From positions 1 to 5,310 of the forward strand of contig CALCRH010000122.1 in NCBI GenBank assembly GCA_937894515.1: a DNA stretch of 5,310 bases, read 5' to 3'. This DNA comes from an uncultured Clostridia bacterium. Its GTDB lineage: Bacteria > Bacillota > Clostridia > Oscillospirales > Oscillospiraceae. Made by a program: the position numbers and the translations under genes. This document shows positions 1 to 5,306 of the stretch, one piece after another; position 1 is the first letter of the stretch; each line of letters starts with the position of its first letter. The notes under the pieces are model-generated. The model had not been told where the DNA came from and ran no database searches. It worked only from the letters and a program-made list of their open reading frames with translations.

Positions 1-2
1 AC

Positions 3-161
3 TTATTTCAGCCGAAAATGGCTCAGCAGGATTCCGAAAACGATACTGGAACGATTCCCGCAGAAAAGCGGGATTTGCAGAGTAAAACTATTGGATTTTT
101 AACCTCATTTTATGAACGGAACGTATCAGAAAAGTATTATGGGCAAGCCCGGAAATCTTAA
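3..161 (+). CDS. Possible C-terminal tail of an unrecognised gene, cut by the window edge
   Basis: Frame 3 is open from the left edge to a TAA at 159-161, giving about 52 residues that end in YERNVSEKYYGQARKS. The other two plus frames close earlier (TAA at 83 and at 100). The piece is hydrophilic and mixed in charge, with no membrane segment and no domain I recognise. The internal ATG at 18 has no ribosome binding site before it, so if the gene is real it starts outside the window. The stop codon lies inside the first 11-bp repeat of the promoter for the next gene, so the two would be tightly packed. The length is short enough for the open frame to be chance; I assign no function. Confidence 0.35.
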   Translation, partial: LFQPKMAQQDSENDTGTIPAEKRDLQSKTIGFLTSFYERNVSEKYYGQARKS

Positions 162-189
162 GCCCGGCTTTAGGCATTGATGTTATAAT
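157..189 (+). promoter_or_regulatory. Promoter P1 with tandem 11-bp operator, before the response regulator gene
   Basis: Two 11-bp units lie head to tail: CTTAAGCCCGG at 157-167 and CTTTAGGCATT at 168-178. A 5-bp spacer (GATGT) separates them from a perfect TATAAT at 184-189, with TG one base upstream forming an extended -10. The -35 position (about 161-166) is AGCCCG, far from TTGACA, as in activator-dependent promoters. Transcription would begin near 196, leaving a leader of about 25 nt before the ATG at 221. PhoB-family regulators are known to bind 11-bp direct repeats overlapping the -35 region. Autoregulation by the downstream regulator is inferred from this and from the matching arrays at 2132 and 2386. 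Confidence 0.7.
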
Positions 190-210
190 ATTATGATAAG
201 CTATCACAAT

Positions 211-215
211 GGAGG
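211..215 (+). promoter_or_regulatory. Ribosome binding site that fixes the regulator start
   Basis: GGAGG at 211-215 sits 5 nt before the ATG at 221. An in-frame ATG at 209 would swallow this site and has no site of its own. The 221 start also gives the normal receiver-domain N-terminus MRLLIAEDN. Confidence 0.85.
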
Positions 216-220
216 TTATT

Positions 221-895
221 ATGCGTTTATTGATTGCGGAGGACAATCCTAAATTGTTGAAATCTTTGCTCCATATTTTTGAACAAAATAATTTTGTAGC
301 CGACGGGGTGTCAAACGGCGACGAGGCGTTTTCCTACGCGCAGACAGAGGAATACGATGGCCTTGTGCTGGATATTATGATGCCCGGTATGGATGGAATT
401 ACCGTTCTTCAAAAACTGCGGAAGATGAATATCCACACGCCTGCGCTGTTTCTGACCGCTCGGACAGAGGTGTCCCAGCGCGTGGAAGGGTTAGACGCCG
501 GAGCAGACGATTATCTGCCAAAGCCTTTTTCTACCGCTGAACTTTTGGCAAGAGTTCGTGCCATGCTGCGCCGTAAGGATAACTATATGCCGGATATTTT
601 GTCTTACTGCGATGTAGCATTGAATCGATCTACCTATCAACTTGATTATGATGGAAAAATCCAGAGTTTAAGCGGAAAAGAATATCAGATTATGGAGCTG
701 CTCATGCAAAGTCCCAAAATCATAGTTCCAACGGATAAATTTATGGATCATATCTGGGGTTGGGACTCCGATGTGGATACCAGCGTGGTCTGGGTACATA
801 TCTCAAATATCCGCAAAAAGCTGCTTGCAATCGAGGCACCTTTGGAAATCAGATTTATCCGTGGAGCCGGATATGTTTTGGAGGATAAGTCATGA
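221..895 (+). CDS. OmpR/PhoB-family response regulator
   Basis: A 224-residue cytoplasmic DNA-binding regulator, the normal length for the family. Residues 1-118 form a receiver domain: acidic pair E7-D8, phosphoacceptor D51 in VLDIMMPGMDG, switch Thr79 in FLTA, and Lys101 in LPKPF. Residues about 125-221 form a winged-helix domain, with LSGKEYQIMELL in its first half, the recognition region around VDTSVVWVHISNIRKKL, and the wing RGAGYVL near the end. All catalytic positions are present, so phosphorylation by the partner kinase should work. Its stop overlaps the kinase start (ATGA at 892-895), indicating coupled translation. The family binds 11-bp direct repeats, and such repeats precede this gene and the permease gene, which makes it the likely activator of both (inference). 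It resembles VanR-like regulators of Firmicutes, but nothing identifies the signal. Confidence 0.95.
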   Translation: MRLLIAEDNPKLLKSLLHIFEQNNFVADGVSNGDEAFSYAQTEEYDGLVLDIMMPGMDGITVLQKLRKMNIHTPALFLTARTEVSQRVEGLDAGADDYLPKPFSTAELLARVRAMLRRKDNYMPDILSYCDVALNRSTYQLDYDGKIQSLSGKEYQIMELLMQSPKIIVPTDKFMDHIWGWDSDVDTSVVWVHISNIRKKLLAIEAPLEIRFIRGAGYVLEDKS

Positions 896-2121
896 TCCAT
901 TCTTTACGTAAAAAAATGATACTGGTCAGCGCCGTATCTATTATCCTTGTGATTATTATTGTTTATCTTGCCATATTCCTGTTTGAAGTATTACAACTGA
1001 ATAACATAATGGATACACTGACAGATACAATAGCTGAAAACGGCGGGAGTTTTCCTGTCTTTGATCGGGATCACTCCAGTCTGCACAGGGACTCCCTGCA
1101 AATGGGCATCATTACACCGGAAACACGGTATAGCACCCGCTTTTTTTCTATATGGACAGATAAATGCGGAAATGTCATCCGAGAAGATGTGGATTGGATT
1201 TCTTCTATCACAAGCGATCAGGCAAGAGATTATGCGCAGAAAACAATAGAGCGCGGAAATGAACGAGGCTGGGTATCAGATTATCGGTACAAGATCGTTT
1301 CTGATGAAAAAGGATATTTGATCGTTTTTGTCAATGGAAGCATGAACAAGGAAGTGATGCGGCAATTTATGCTGATTGCATTGCCCGTCCTTCTTGGCAG
1401 CGGTTTCGTAATCCTTTTGCTCATTGCCCTTTTTTCAAAAGTGGCGGTTCGCCCCGTTGCGGAAAGCTACGAGAAACAAAAACAGTTTATCACCGATGCC
1501 AACCACGAATTGAAAACGCCGCTCACTTTGATTCTTTCTAATCTTGACATAGTGGAAAGTGAGCTTGGAAAAAACGAATGGCTGGACGATATACGCAACG
1601 AAGGAAAGAGAATGGGGGTGCTCGTCAATCAACTTGTCACGCTTGCCCGTATGGACGAAGATCATTCCAATCTTGAAGTTTCCCCCTTCGATCTGGCTAC
1701 TGTTGTTTCCGATACAGTATCTGAATTTCAACCGCTTGCCGAAGAAAAAGGAAAAACGTTATATTTTAAGGAAAGTACCCCTATTCTGTATAGCGGCGAT
1801 GAGGGGCTGATCAGACGCCTGATATCCATACTGCTTGATAATGCTGTCAAATATTGCGACACTGGCGGAGTGATAAATGTTACCGTATCGGCAAAAAGAA
1901 ATCCGGTTTTTACGGTGGAGAATACCTATAAAAAGGTAGATACAGTTGAACTGAATCGTTTGTTTGACCGTTTCTACCGAGCGGATAAGGCAAGAAGCTA
2001 CTCAGGAAGCTTTGGCATTGGTCTTTCCATTGCAAAAGCCATTGCAAAAAATCATCATGGAGACATTGCTTCTTATAAAAAAGGCGATGATACCATCGGC
2101 TTTAAGGTTGTTTTGAAATAG
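892..2121 (+). CDS. Membrane sensor histidine kinase, partner of the regulator
   Basis: A 409-residue kinase. TM1 spans about residues 8-32 and TM2 about 159-182, bracketing an extracellular sensor region of about 125 residues that I cannot assign to a family. After TM2 comes the dimerisation/phosphoacceptor helix with His205 in NHELKTP. The ATPase domain follows: N box LLDNAVKY (Asn317), F box RLFDRFYRADKARS (about 357-370), and G2 box GSFGIGLSIAKAI (about 372-384). The G1 region reads FTVENTYKK instead of the usual DxGxG, a departure seen in a subgroup of Firmicutes kinases. Translation starts at the ATG overlapping the regulator stop, with GGAGG at 880-884 seven nt upstream. The large ectodomain argues against a BceS-type intramembrane sensor. 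No terminator follows the gene; a promoter-like array begins 10 bp after its stop. Confidence 0.95.
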   Translation: MIHSLRKKMILVSAVSIILVIIIVYLAIFLFEVLQLNNIMDTLTDTIAENGGSFPVFDRDHSSLHRDSLQMGIITPETRYSTRFFSIWTDKCGNVIREDVDWISSITSDQARDYAQKTIERGNERGWVSDYRYKIVSDEKGYLIVFVNGSMNKEVMRQFMLIALPVLLGSGFVILLLIALFSKVAVRPVAESYEKQKQFITDANHELKTPLTLILSNLDIVESELGKNEWLDDIRNEGKRMGVLVNQLVTLARMDEDHSNLEVSPFDLATVVSDTVSEFQPLAEEKGKTLYFKESTPILYSGDEGLIRRLISILLDNAVKYCDTGGVINVTVSAKRNPVFTVENTYKKVDTVELNRLFDRFYRADKARSYSGSFGIGLSIAKAIAKNHHGDIASYKKGDDTIGFKVVLK

Positions 2122-2131
2122 CAATCAGTTT

Positions 2132-2186
2132 TTTACAGGTCGTTCACAGATTCCTTTAGTACGGCTTTAGGCACTTCTGTTACCAT
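2132..2186 (+). promoter_or_regulatory. Promoter-like array P2 with four 11-bp units, just after the kinase gene
   Basis: Four consecutive 11-bp units begin TTTACA (2132), TTCACA (2143), CTTTAG (2154) and CTTTAG (2165). A 5-bp spacer (TCTGT) leads to TACCAT at 2181-2186, preceded by TG to give an extended -10. The geometry is identical to the arrays at 157 and 2386. The -10 is the weakest of the three, with two departures from consensus. Transcription would start near 2193 and run into about 190 bp with no convincing gene but a strong hairpin at 2317-2352. It may drive a short regulated RNA, give read-through into the exporter genes, or be left over from a lost gene. Confidence 0.5.
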
Positions 2187-2385
2187 ATAAGCACAATCCG
2201 CTGGGAAAATCTTTATGATTGTGGCTATGCGCGGCATTGATGCCAAAGCAGAAGTTTTGGATAAGCCGACAATGAAGTGCGTTTCTCAATAGCCGGTCAG
2301 TGGTTCATATACATCACTTGGGCGCAGTCCAAATCGGCGGACTGCGCCCAAGACCATGACAAGGGTCGGCAGTCGGCAATAAAGT
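2187..2385 (+). other. Non-coding stretch between P2 and P3
   Basis: This belongs to the 361-bp gap between the kinase and permease genes. A 25-codon frame at 2215-2292 (MIVAMRGID..., ending KCVSQ) has only a poor GGG 10 nt upstream and no recognisable product. A longer frame starting at 2277 crosses the hairpin at 2317-2352 and the promoter at 2386-2440 and runs out of frame into the permease, so it is unlikely to be a gene. Small repeats are visible: the dyad GGCAT-TG-ATGCC at 2233-2244 and two back-to-back copies of GTCGGCA at 2365-2378. I see no RNA family that I recognise. Confidence 0.4.
2317..2352 (+). other. Perfect 14-bp stem-loop in the intergenic gap
   Basis: CTTGGGCGCAGTCC (2317-2330) is exactly complementary to GGACTGCGCCCAAG (2339-2352) around the 8-nt loop AAATCGGC. 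The stem is GC-rich and would be very stable in RNA. No run of T follows on either strand, so it is not a canonical intrinsic terminator. It lies about 160 nt after the predicted P2 start and 34 bp before the P3 array. It could cap a short P2 transcript, stop or protect a processed mRNA end, or insulate P3 from read-through. Confidence 0.6.
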
Positions 2386-2440
2386 TTCACTTTCTGTTCA
2401 CAAACATCTTTAGGCTGCCTTTAGCCGCATCCGTTATACT
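2386..2440 (+). promoter_or_regulatory. Promoter P3 with four 11-bp operator units, before the ABC exporter genes
   Basis: Four 11-bp units start at 2386 (TTCACT), 2397 (TTCACA), 2408 (CTTTAG) and 2419 (CTTTAG). The spacer TCCGT (2430-2434) then leads to TATACT at 2435-2440. Unit length, order and distance to the -10 match P2 exactly, and P1 over its last two units. There is no -35 consensus at 2412-2417 (AGGCTG). The likely start is near 2447, giving a leader of about 36 nt before the permease ATG at 2483. This is the best candidate for regulator-dependent expression of the exporter. Confidence 0.7.
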
Positions 2441-2482
2441 ATTTGCCGTAATGCTTGACATTGCAGAAAGGAACGAAAGCTT

Positions 2483-4048
2483 ATGTATGTAGTAAAGAAT
2501 GCGCTGAAATGTATCGGTCGGTCGGCAGGACGTAATATACTCATTGGTATTATTGTTCTTGTGATTGCCGTTTCTGCCTGTGTCGGCCTATCTATCCGGC
2601 AGGCAGCGGAAAGCGCGAAAAACGAAACATTGAACACAATGAATATAACAGGTACGATTTCTTTTGACCGCCAATCTATGATGAGCGGTATGAACAGCGG
2701 TGGGTTTGATCGCTCGCAGTTTATAAACAAAATGAACGGTTCCGCGTCACTTTCGCTTGAGGAGTATCAAAAATATGCCGAAGCGGATTCCGTTAAGGAT
2801 TTTTATTATGCACTGACCGCTTCCGTAAATGGGACAGAGAACTTTGAACCGGTAAGTGCCGAAACTGACAGCGAAACTTCCACTGAGCAGGGCGGCTATG
2901 GAATGATGGGCGGCAAAGGCGGTATGAGCCGCTTTGGAATATCCGCAGATTTCACGGTTGTAGGTTACAGCAGTGACGCGGCGATGACCTCTTTTATCAA
3001 TGGTACTGCATCAATTTCCGAAGGCTCTGTATTTGAAGAAGGTACCGCTGATTATGACTGTATCATTTCCGAAGAACTTGCCATTTTTAATAACCTGACT
3101 GTTGGTGACTCAATTAAAGTTGCCAATCCGAAAAACGAGGAAGAAATCTACGAACTGAATATCGTTGGTCTTTATTCGGACTCCTCTGCGAATGAAAGCA
3201 GTATTTCCATGATGGGAATGACCGCAAACGATCCTGCGAACAGAATATACATGAGTTATACAGCACTTCAATCCGTCATTACTGCTTCCGAATCCGTTTC
3301 CGAAACCGTTGTTGACGAGAATACCGGTATGGAATCTGAATCTGCGCTGACTGGCACCTTGACCGGTACTTATGTATTTGCTGATACGAATGCTTATCAT
3401 CAGTTTGAAGAAGATGTCAGGACACTTGGTCTTGATGAAAGCTATACTGTGTCTTCTGCTGACCTCAATTCCTATGAAAACAGTTTAACTCCGTTGAACA
3501 CTTTAAGTACAATGGCAGGCGGATTTCTGATTGTTATACTCTTAATCGGTGCAGTCATCCTCATCGTTCTCAATATTTTCAATACGCGGGAGCGCAAGTA
3601 TGAGATCGGAGTATTGACCGCTATGGGCATGAAAAAAGGCAAAGTGGCTATGCAGTTCATTACAGAAACCTTTGTGGTAACAATGATAGCGGTTATGATC
3701 GGTGTAGGTGTAGGCGCTGTATCCTCCGTTCCTGTCACAAATGTCCTGCTTGAGAGTCAAGTGGCTGCTCAACAGGAACAGCAGGCAAGTGTAACCGAAA
3801 ACTTTGGGCGCGGACAAAACGGGATGATGGGCGGAACTCGCTTTGAAGGCAAGAATGCTGCTTTCCCCAATCTGTTTGGCACTTCGCCTGAAACAAACTA
3901 TGTGACGGAAATCAGTTCTGCTATGAATTTCACGGTGGTGCTTCAAATGCTTGGAATTGCCATATTGCTGGTGCTGGTTTCCGGTATGGTTTCCGTGATG
4001 TTTGTTATGCGATATGAGCCGCTGAAAATACTGGCGAACAGAGATTAA
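2483..4048 (+). CDS. MacB/FtsX-type ABC transporter permease
   Basis: A 521-residue membrane protein with the four-helix MacB/FtsX plan: TM1 about 18-38, a large extracellular domain about 39-343, TM2 about 344-366, a cytoplasmic coupling segment NTRERKYEIGVLTAMGMKKG (367-386), TM3 about 396-418, TM4 about 484-508, and the C-terminal end YEPLKILANRD. It should pair with the ATPase encoded just downstream; this family moves substrates at the cell surface by mechanotransmission rather than through a membrane channel. It is not BceB-like, which would have ten helices. Unusual points are methionine/glycine-rich segments (GMMGGKGGM at 140-148, NGMMGG at 446-451, MMSGMNSGG at 66-74) and a TM3-TM4 outer loop of about 65 residues. 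The start is supported by AGAAAGGA at 2465-2472, 10 nt upstream. The substrate is unknown; antimicrobial peptide, drug or metal-linked export are possibilities only. Confidence 0.92.
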   Translation: MYVVKNALKCIGRSAGRNILIGIIVLVIAVSACVGLSIRQAAESAKNETLNTMNITGTISFDRQSMMSGMNSGGFDRSQFINKMNGSASLSLEEYQKYAEADSVKDFYYALTASVNGTENFEPVSAETDSETSTEQGGYGMMGGKGGMSRFGISADFTVVGYSSDAAMTSFINGTASISEGSVFEEGTADYDCIISEELAIFNNLTVGDSIKVANPKNEEEIYELNIVGLYSDSSANESSISMMGMTANDPANRIYMSYTALQSVITASESVSETVVDENTGMESESALTGTLTGTYVFADTNAYHQFEEDVRTLGLDESYTVSSADLNSYENSLTPLNTLSTMAGGFLIVILLIGAVILIVLNIFNTRERKYEIGVLTAMGMKKGKVAMQFITETFVVTMIAVMIGVGVGAVSSVPVTNVLLESQVAAQQEQQASVTENFGRGQNGMMGGTRFEGKNAAFPNLFGTSPETNYVTEISSAMNFTVVLQMLGIAILLVLVSGMVSVMFVMRYEPLKILANRD

Positions 4049-4060
4049 GGAGGTGCTACC

Positions 4061-4717
4061 ATGTCAGTTCTTGCATTAAATAACATTAGCTTTTCATATG
4101 GAAGAAACGTTGTTCTGGATAACCTTTCGCTCGAATTCGAGAAGGGGAAAATGTACTGTATCGTCGGTAAATCGGGTGCGGGCAAGACGACGCTGCTTTC
4201 CGTTCTGTCAGGGCTTGCATCGCCCGGTCAGGGCAGTATTCTTTACAACGGACAGGATATAAAAAATATTGATAAATACAGGTTCCGCAGTCAAAATATA
4301 GGCGTTATTTTCCAGAGTTATAATCTTTTGAGCAAGTTCACCGCTGTGGAAAATGTCATGCTCTCGATGGATATTGCCGGTGTAAAAGGAGTGAACAAAC
4401 ATAGCAAAGCAACGGAACTTCTGCACAGTGTCGGTCTTGACGATGACGAATGCAATCGACGGATCCTGAAACTTTCCGGTGGGCAACAGCAGCGTGTAGC
4501 CATTGCCCGTGCGCTTTCCTATGATCCCTCAATAATCCTTGCCGACGAGCCTACAGGCAACCTGGACAGCGACACTCAACAGGAGATCATGGACATTTTT
4601 CATGAACTTGCAAAACAGGGTAAATGTGTAATTCTTGTAAGCCATTCTCCTGAGGTCGCTTCCATGTGTGATGAATGCTATGAATTAAAGCGCACACAGA
4701 AGCGCCCTAAGAAATAA
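4061..4717 (+). CDS. ABC transporter ATP-binding protein (MacB/LolD type)
   Basis: A 218-residue cytoplasmic ATPase with every motif intact: Walker A GKSGAGKT (36-43), Q-loop Gln85 in IFQSYNLL, signature LSGGQQQR (138-145), Walker B IILADEP (158-164) with catalytic Glu163, D-loop GNLDS (166-170), and switch His195 in VSHSPE. The segment ADEPTGNLDS and the short length are typical of ATPases that serve MacB/LolCDE/FtsX permeases. AAGGAGGTG at 4047-4055 overlaps the permease stop and lies 5 nt before the ATG, so the two genes are one transcription unit. The C-terminus is lysine/arginine-rich (RTQKRPKK). No adaptor (MacA/YknX-like) gene is present in the window. No terminator follows directly; the first strong hairpin is at 4891. 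Confidence 0.95.
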   Translation: MSVLALNNISFSYGRNVVLDNLSLEFEKGKMYCIVGKSGAGKTTLLSVLSGLASPGQGSILYNGQDIKNIDKYRFRSQNIGVIFQSYNLLSKFTAVENVMLSMDIAGVKGVNKHSKATELLHSVGLDDDECNRRILKLSGGQQQRVAIARALSYDPSIILADEPTGNLDSDTQQEIMDIFHELAKQGKCVILVSHSPEVASMCDECYELKRTQKRPKK

Positions 4718-4787
4718 TGCGCTTATAGCATCGGGGTATAACCTGCGGTACAGTTACCATTGCAATCAAATAATGACATAGTATAAC

Positions 4788-4825
4788 TTCACAATAACCG
4801 TGAATTCCTATTCAACAACCGTTGA
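4788..4825. repeat. Two small neighbouring dyads in the region after the ATPase gene
   Basis: TTCAC-AATAACC-GTGAA at 4788-4804 and TCAAC-AACC-GTTGA at 4812-4825 are short perfect inverted repeats that share an AACCG core. They sit in the stretch 4718-4890, which otherwise shows no gene. Each has only 5-bp arms, so chance is a fair explanation. Confidence 0.25.
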
Positions 4826-4890
4826 TTTATCCGGAGCAGACAATGCATCTAATGTAAATGATTTTGTTTCAGATAAACGCAATATGAAAT

Positions 4891-4916
4891 GGCGGCAGAG
4901 ATTTTTCTCTGCCGCC
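4891..4916 (-). terminator. Strong hairpin terminator between converging units
   Basis: GGCGGCAGAG (4891-4900) and CTCTGCCGCC (4907-4916) form a perfect 10-bp stem around the loop ATTTTT. It begins 10 nt beyond the tnpV stop on the minus strand and lies 173 nt beyond the ATPase stop on the plus strand. The tails are only moderately T-rich: on plus GTACCTTTGTT, on minus ATTTCATATT. It most likely ends minus-strand transcription of the tnpV remnant and may work in both directions, also stopping the exporter transcript. Confidence 0.7.
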
Positions 4917-4925
4917 GTACCTTTG

Positions 4926-5141
4926 TTATACATAGATTAGATCATTATTGACGATTTCTGTTGCTGTTTCTCGTACTGCGTTCATCCGCCGTACCCAATC
5001 CATTTGGTCAGTTGCTTTGAGCCTTTCCGAAACACCTTTCTTTTCGGCAAGTTCTTTTATCAATCGAAAGAACATTTCCTCTGCTTGTTTGTTCGAGTCT
5101 TCAAGTAGTTGTGTAGTTTTGATATAGTAAAGACGATAATT
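4926..5141 (-). pseudogene. tnpV: 5'-truncated tnpV (transposon-encoded protein) fragment
   Basis: Read on the minus strand, 71 residues end at a TAA (4926-4928) and match the C-terminal part of TnpV, a small protein of Tn4451-type and related clostridial elements whose role is not established. Characteristic stretches are NKQAEEMFFRL, DQMDWVRRMNAV and the end EIVNNDLIYV. TnpV is usually about 110-120 residues, so roughly the N-terminal third or more is missing. The frame has no usable start: a TAA lies at 5160-5162, and the first ATG is deep inside, before FFRL. Similarity fades near NYRLYY (about 5124-5141). Upstream the DNA instead carries the start of a different gene, pointing to a deletion or recombination junction. 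The fragment is followed by a terminator hairpin, as an intact gene would be. Recognition is from memory of the family. Confidence 0.75.
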
Positions 5142-5167
5142 GGCAAAACAAAAAATGGTTTACTCAT
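5060..5167 (-). pseudogene. Start of a mobile-element helix-turn-helix gene, truncated at a junction
   Basis: An ATG at 5165-5167 follows AAGGAG at 5177-5182 with a 9-nt gap, a good initiation site. The frame runs 35 codons to TGA at 5060-5062. Its first nine residues, MSKPFFVLP, resemble the start of small helix-turn-helix proteins of clostridial integrative elements, which typically continue NEVF. Here the frame goes on as IIVFTISKLHNYL and then reads tnpV out of frame. I read this as the first codons of such a gene joined to an internal point of tnpV near 5141. A genuine 35-residue peptide cannot be excluded because the initiation signals are intact. Confidence 0.45.
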
Positions 5168-5197
5168 GGAGTTTTTCTCCTTGAATAAGCCATTTTT
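5151..5197 (-). repeat. Nested inverted repeat around a minus-strand start site
   Basis: AAAAATGGTTTA (5151-5162) pairs with TAAGCCATTTTT (5186-5197) over 12 positions with one mismatch. Inside it, GGAG (5168-5171) pairs with CTCC (5177-5180). In minus-strand RNA the inner stem would cover the ribosome binding site and the outer stem would enclose the start codon, which could dampen translation. Confidence 0.4.
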
Positions 5198-5230
5198 CGT
5201 TCTGCTCGCGATCAGTTGATTCGATAGGAC

Positions 5231-5306
5231 TTAATTATCCTTATGAGAACCAACCTTTCGGCGGTCATTTTCTTTTTGCTTATGCGTTTTCCGGCTTATT
5301 TTTCAT
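5231..5306 (-). other. Short open stretches at the right edge, probably mobile-element remnant
   Basis: One minus-strand frame starts at ATG (5304-5306), reads MKNKPENA and stops at once. Another frame is open from 5302 to a TAA at 5231-5233 and ends KENDRRKVGSHKDN, without a start codon. The two could be parts of one small gene separated by a frameshift, or chance. I do not recognise a product. Confidence 0.2.

Noticed and set aside
56..73. TCCCGC/GCGGGA hairpin near the left edge as a terminator
   Set aside because: The 6-bp stem has no T run after it and lies within the possible partial gene.
209..895. Longer regulator start at ATG 209
   Set aside because: GGAGG at 211-215 would lie inside the coding sequence, and the 221 start has ideal spacing and the usual family N-terminus.
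2215..2292. 25-codon frame downstream of P2 as a leader peptide
   Set aside because: The ribosome binding site is poor and no attenuator pairing with the 2317-2352 hairpin is visible. It is mentioned only as a possibility for the P2 transcript.
2455..2460. TTGACA as a -35 element for the permease gene
   Set aside because: Any -10 at 16-18 bp spacing would fall at about 2477-2484, over the start codon, and no TATAAT-like hexamer is there.
2277..2492. 71-codon plus-strand frame in the gap
   Set aside because: It crosses a perfect hairpin and the P3 promoter array, overlaps the permease start out of frame, has no ribosome binding site and resembles nothing known to me.
2483..4717. Assignment as a BceAB-type peptide detoxification module
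   Set aside because: The permease has about four helices rather than ten, and the kinase has a large ectodomain instead of the short loop of BceS-type sensors.
4700..4724. AAGCGC/GCGCTT pairing at the ATPase stop as a terminator
   Set aside because: The stem is only 6 bp with a 13-nt loop and no T-tract follows.
4780..4785. Minus-strand TATACT as a -10 element
   Set aside because: There is no -35 at proper spacing, and it points toward the end of the ATPase gene with no gene to serve.
4782..4940. About 50-codon open plus-strand frame after the ATPase gene
   Set aside because: It has no ATG near its beginning, runs through the terminator hairpin and overlaps the antisense end of tnpV. It could be a remnant but cannot be supported.
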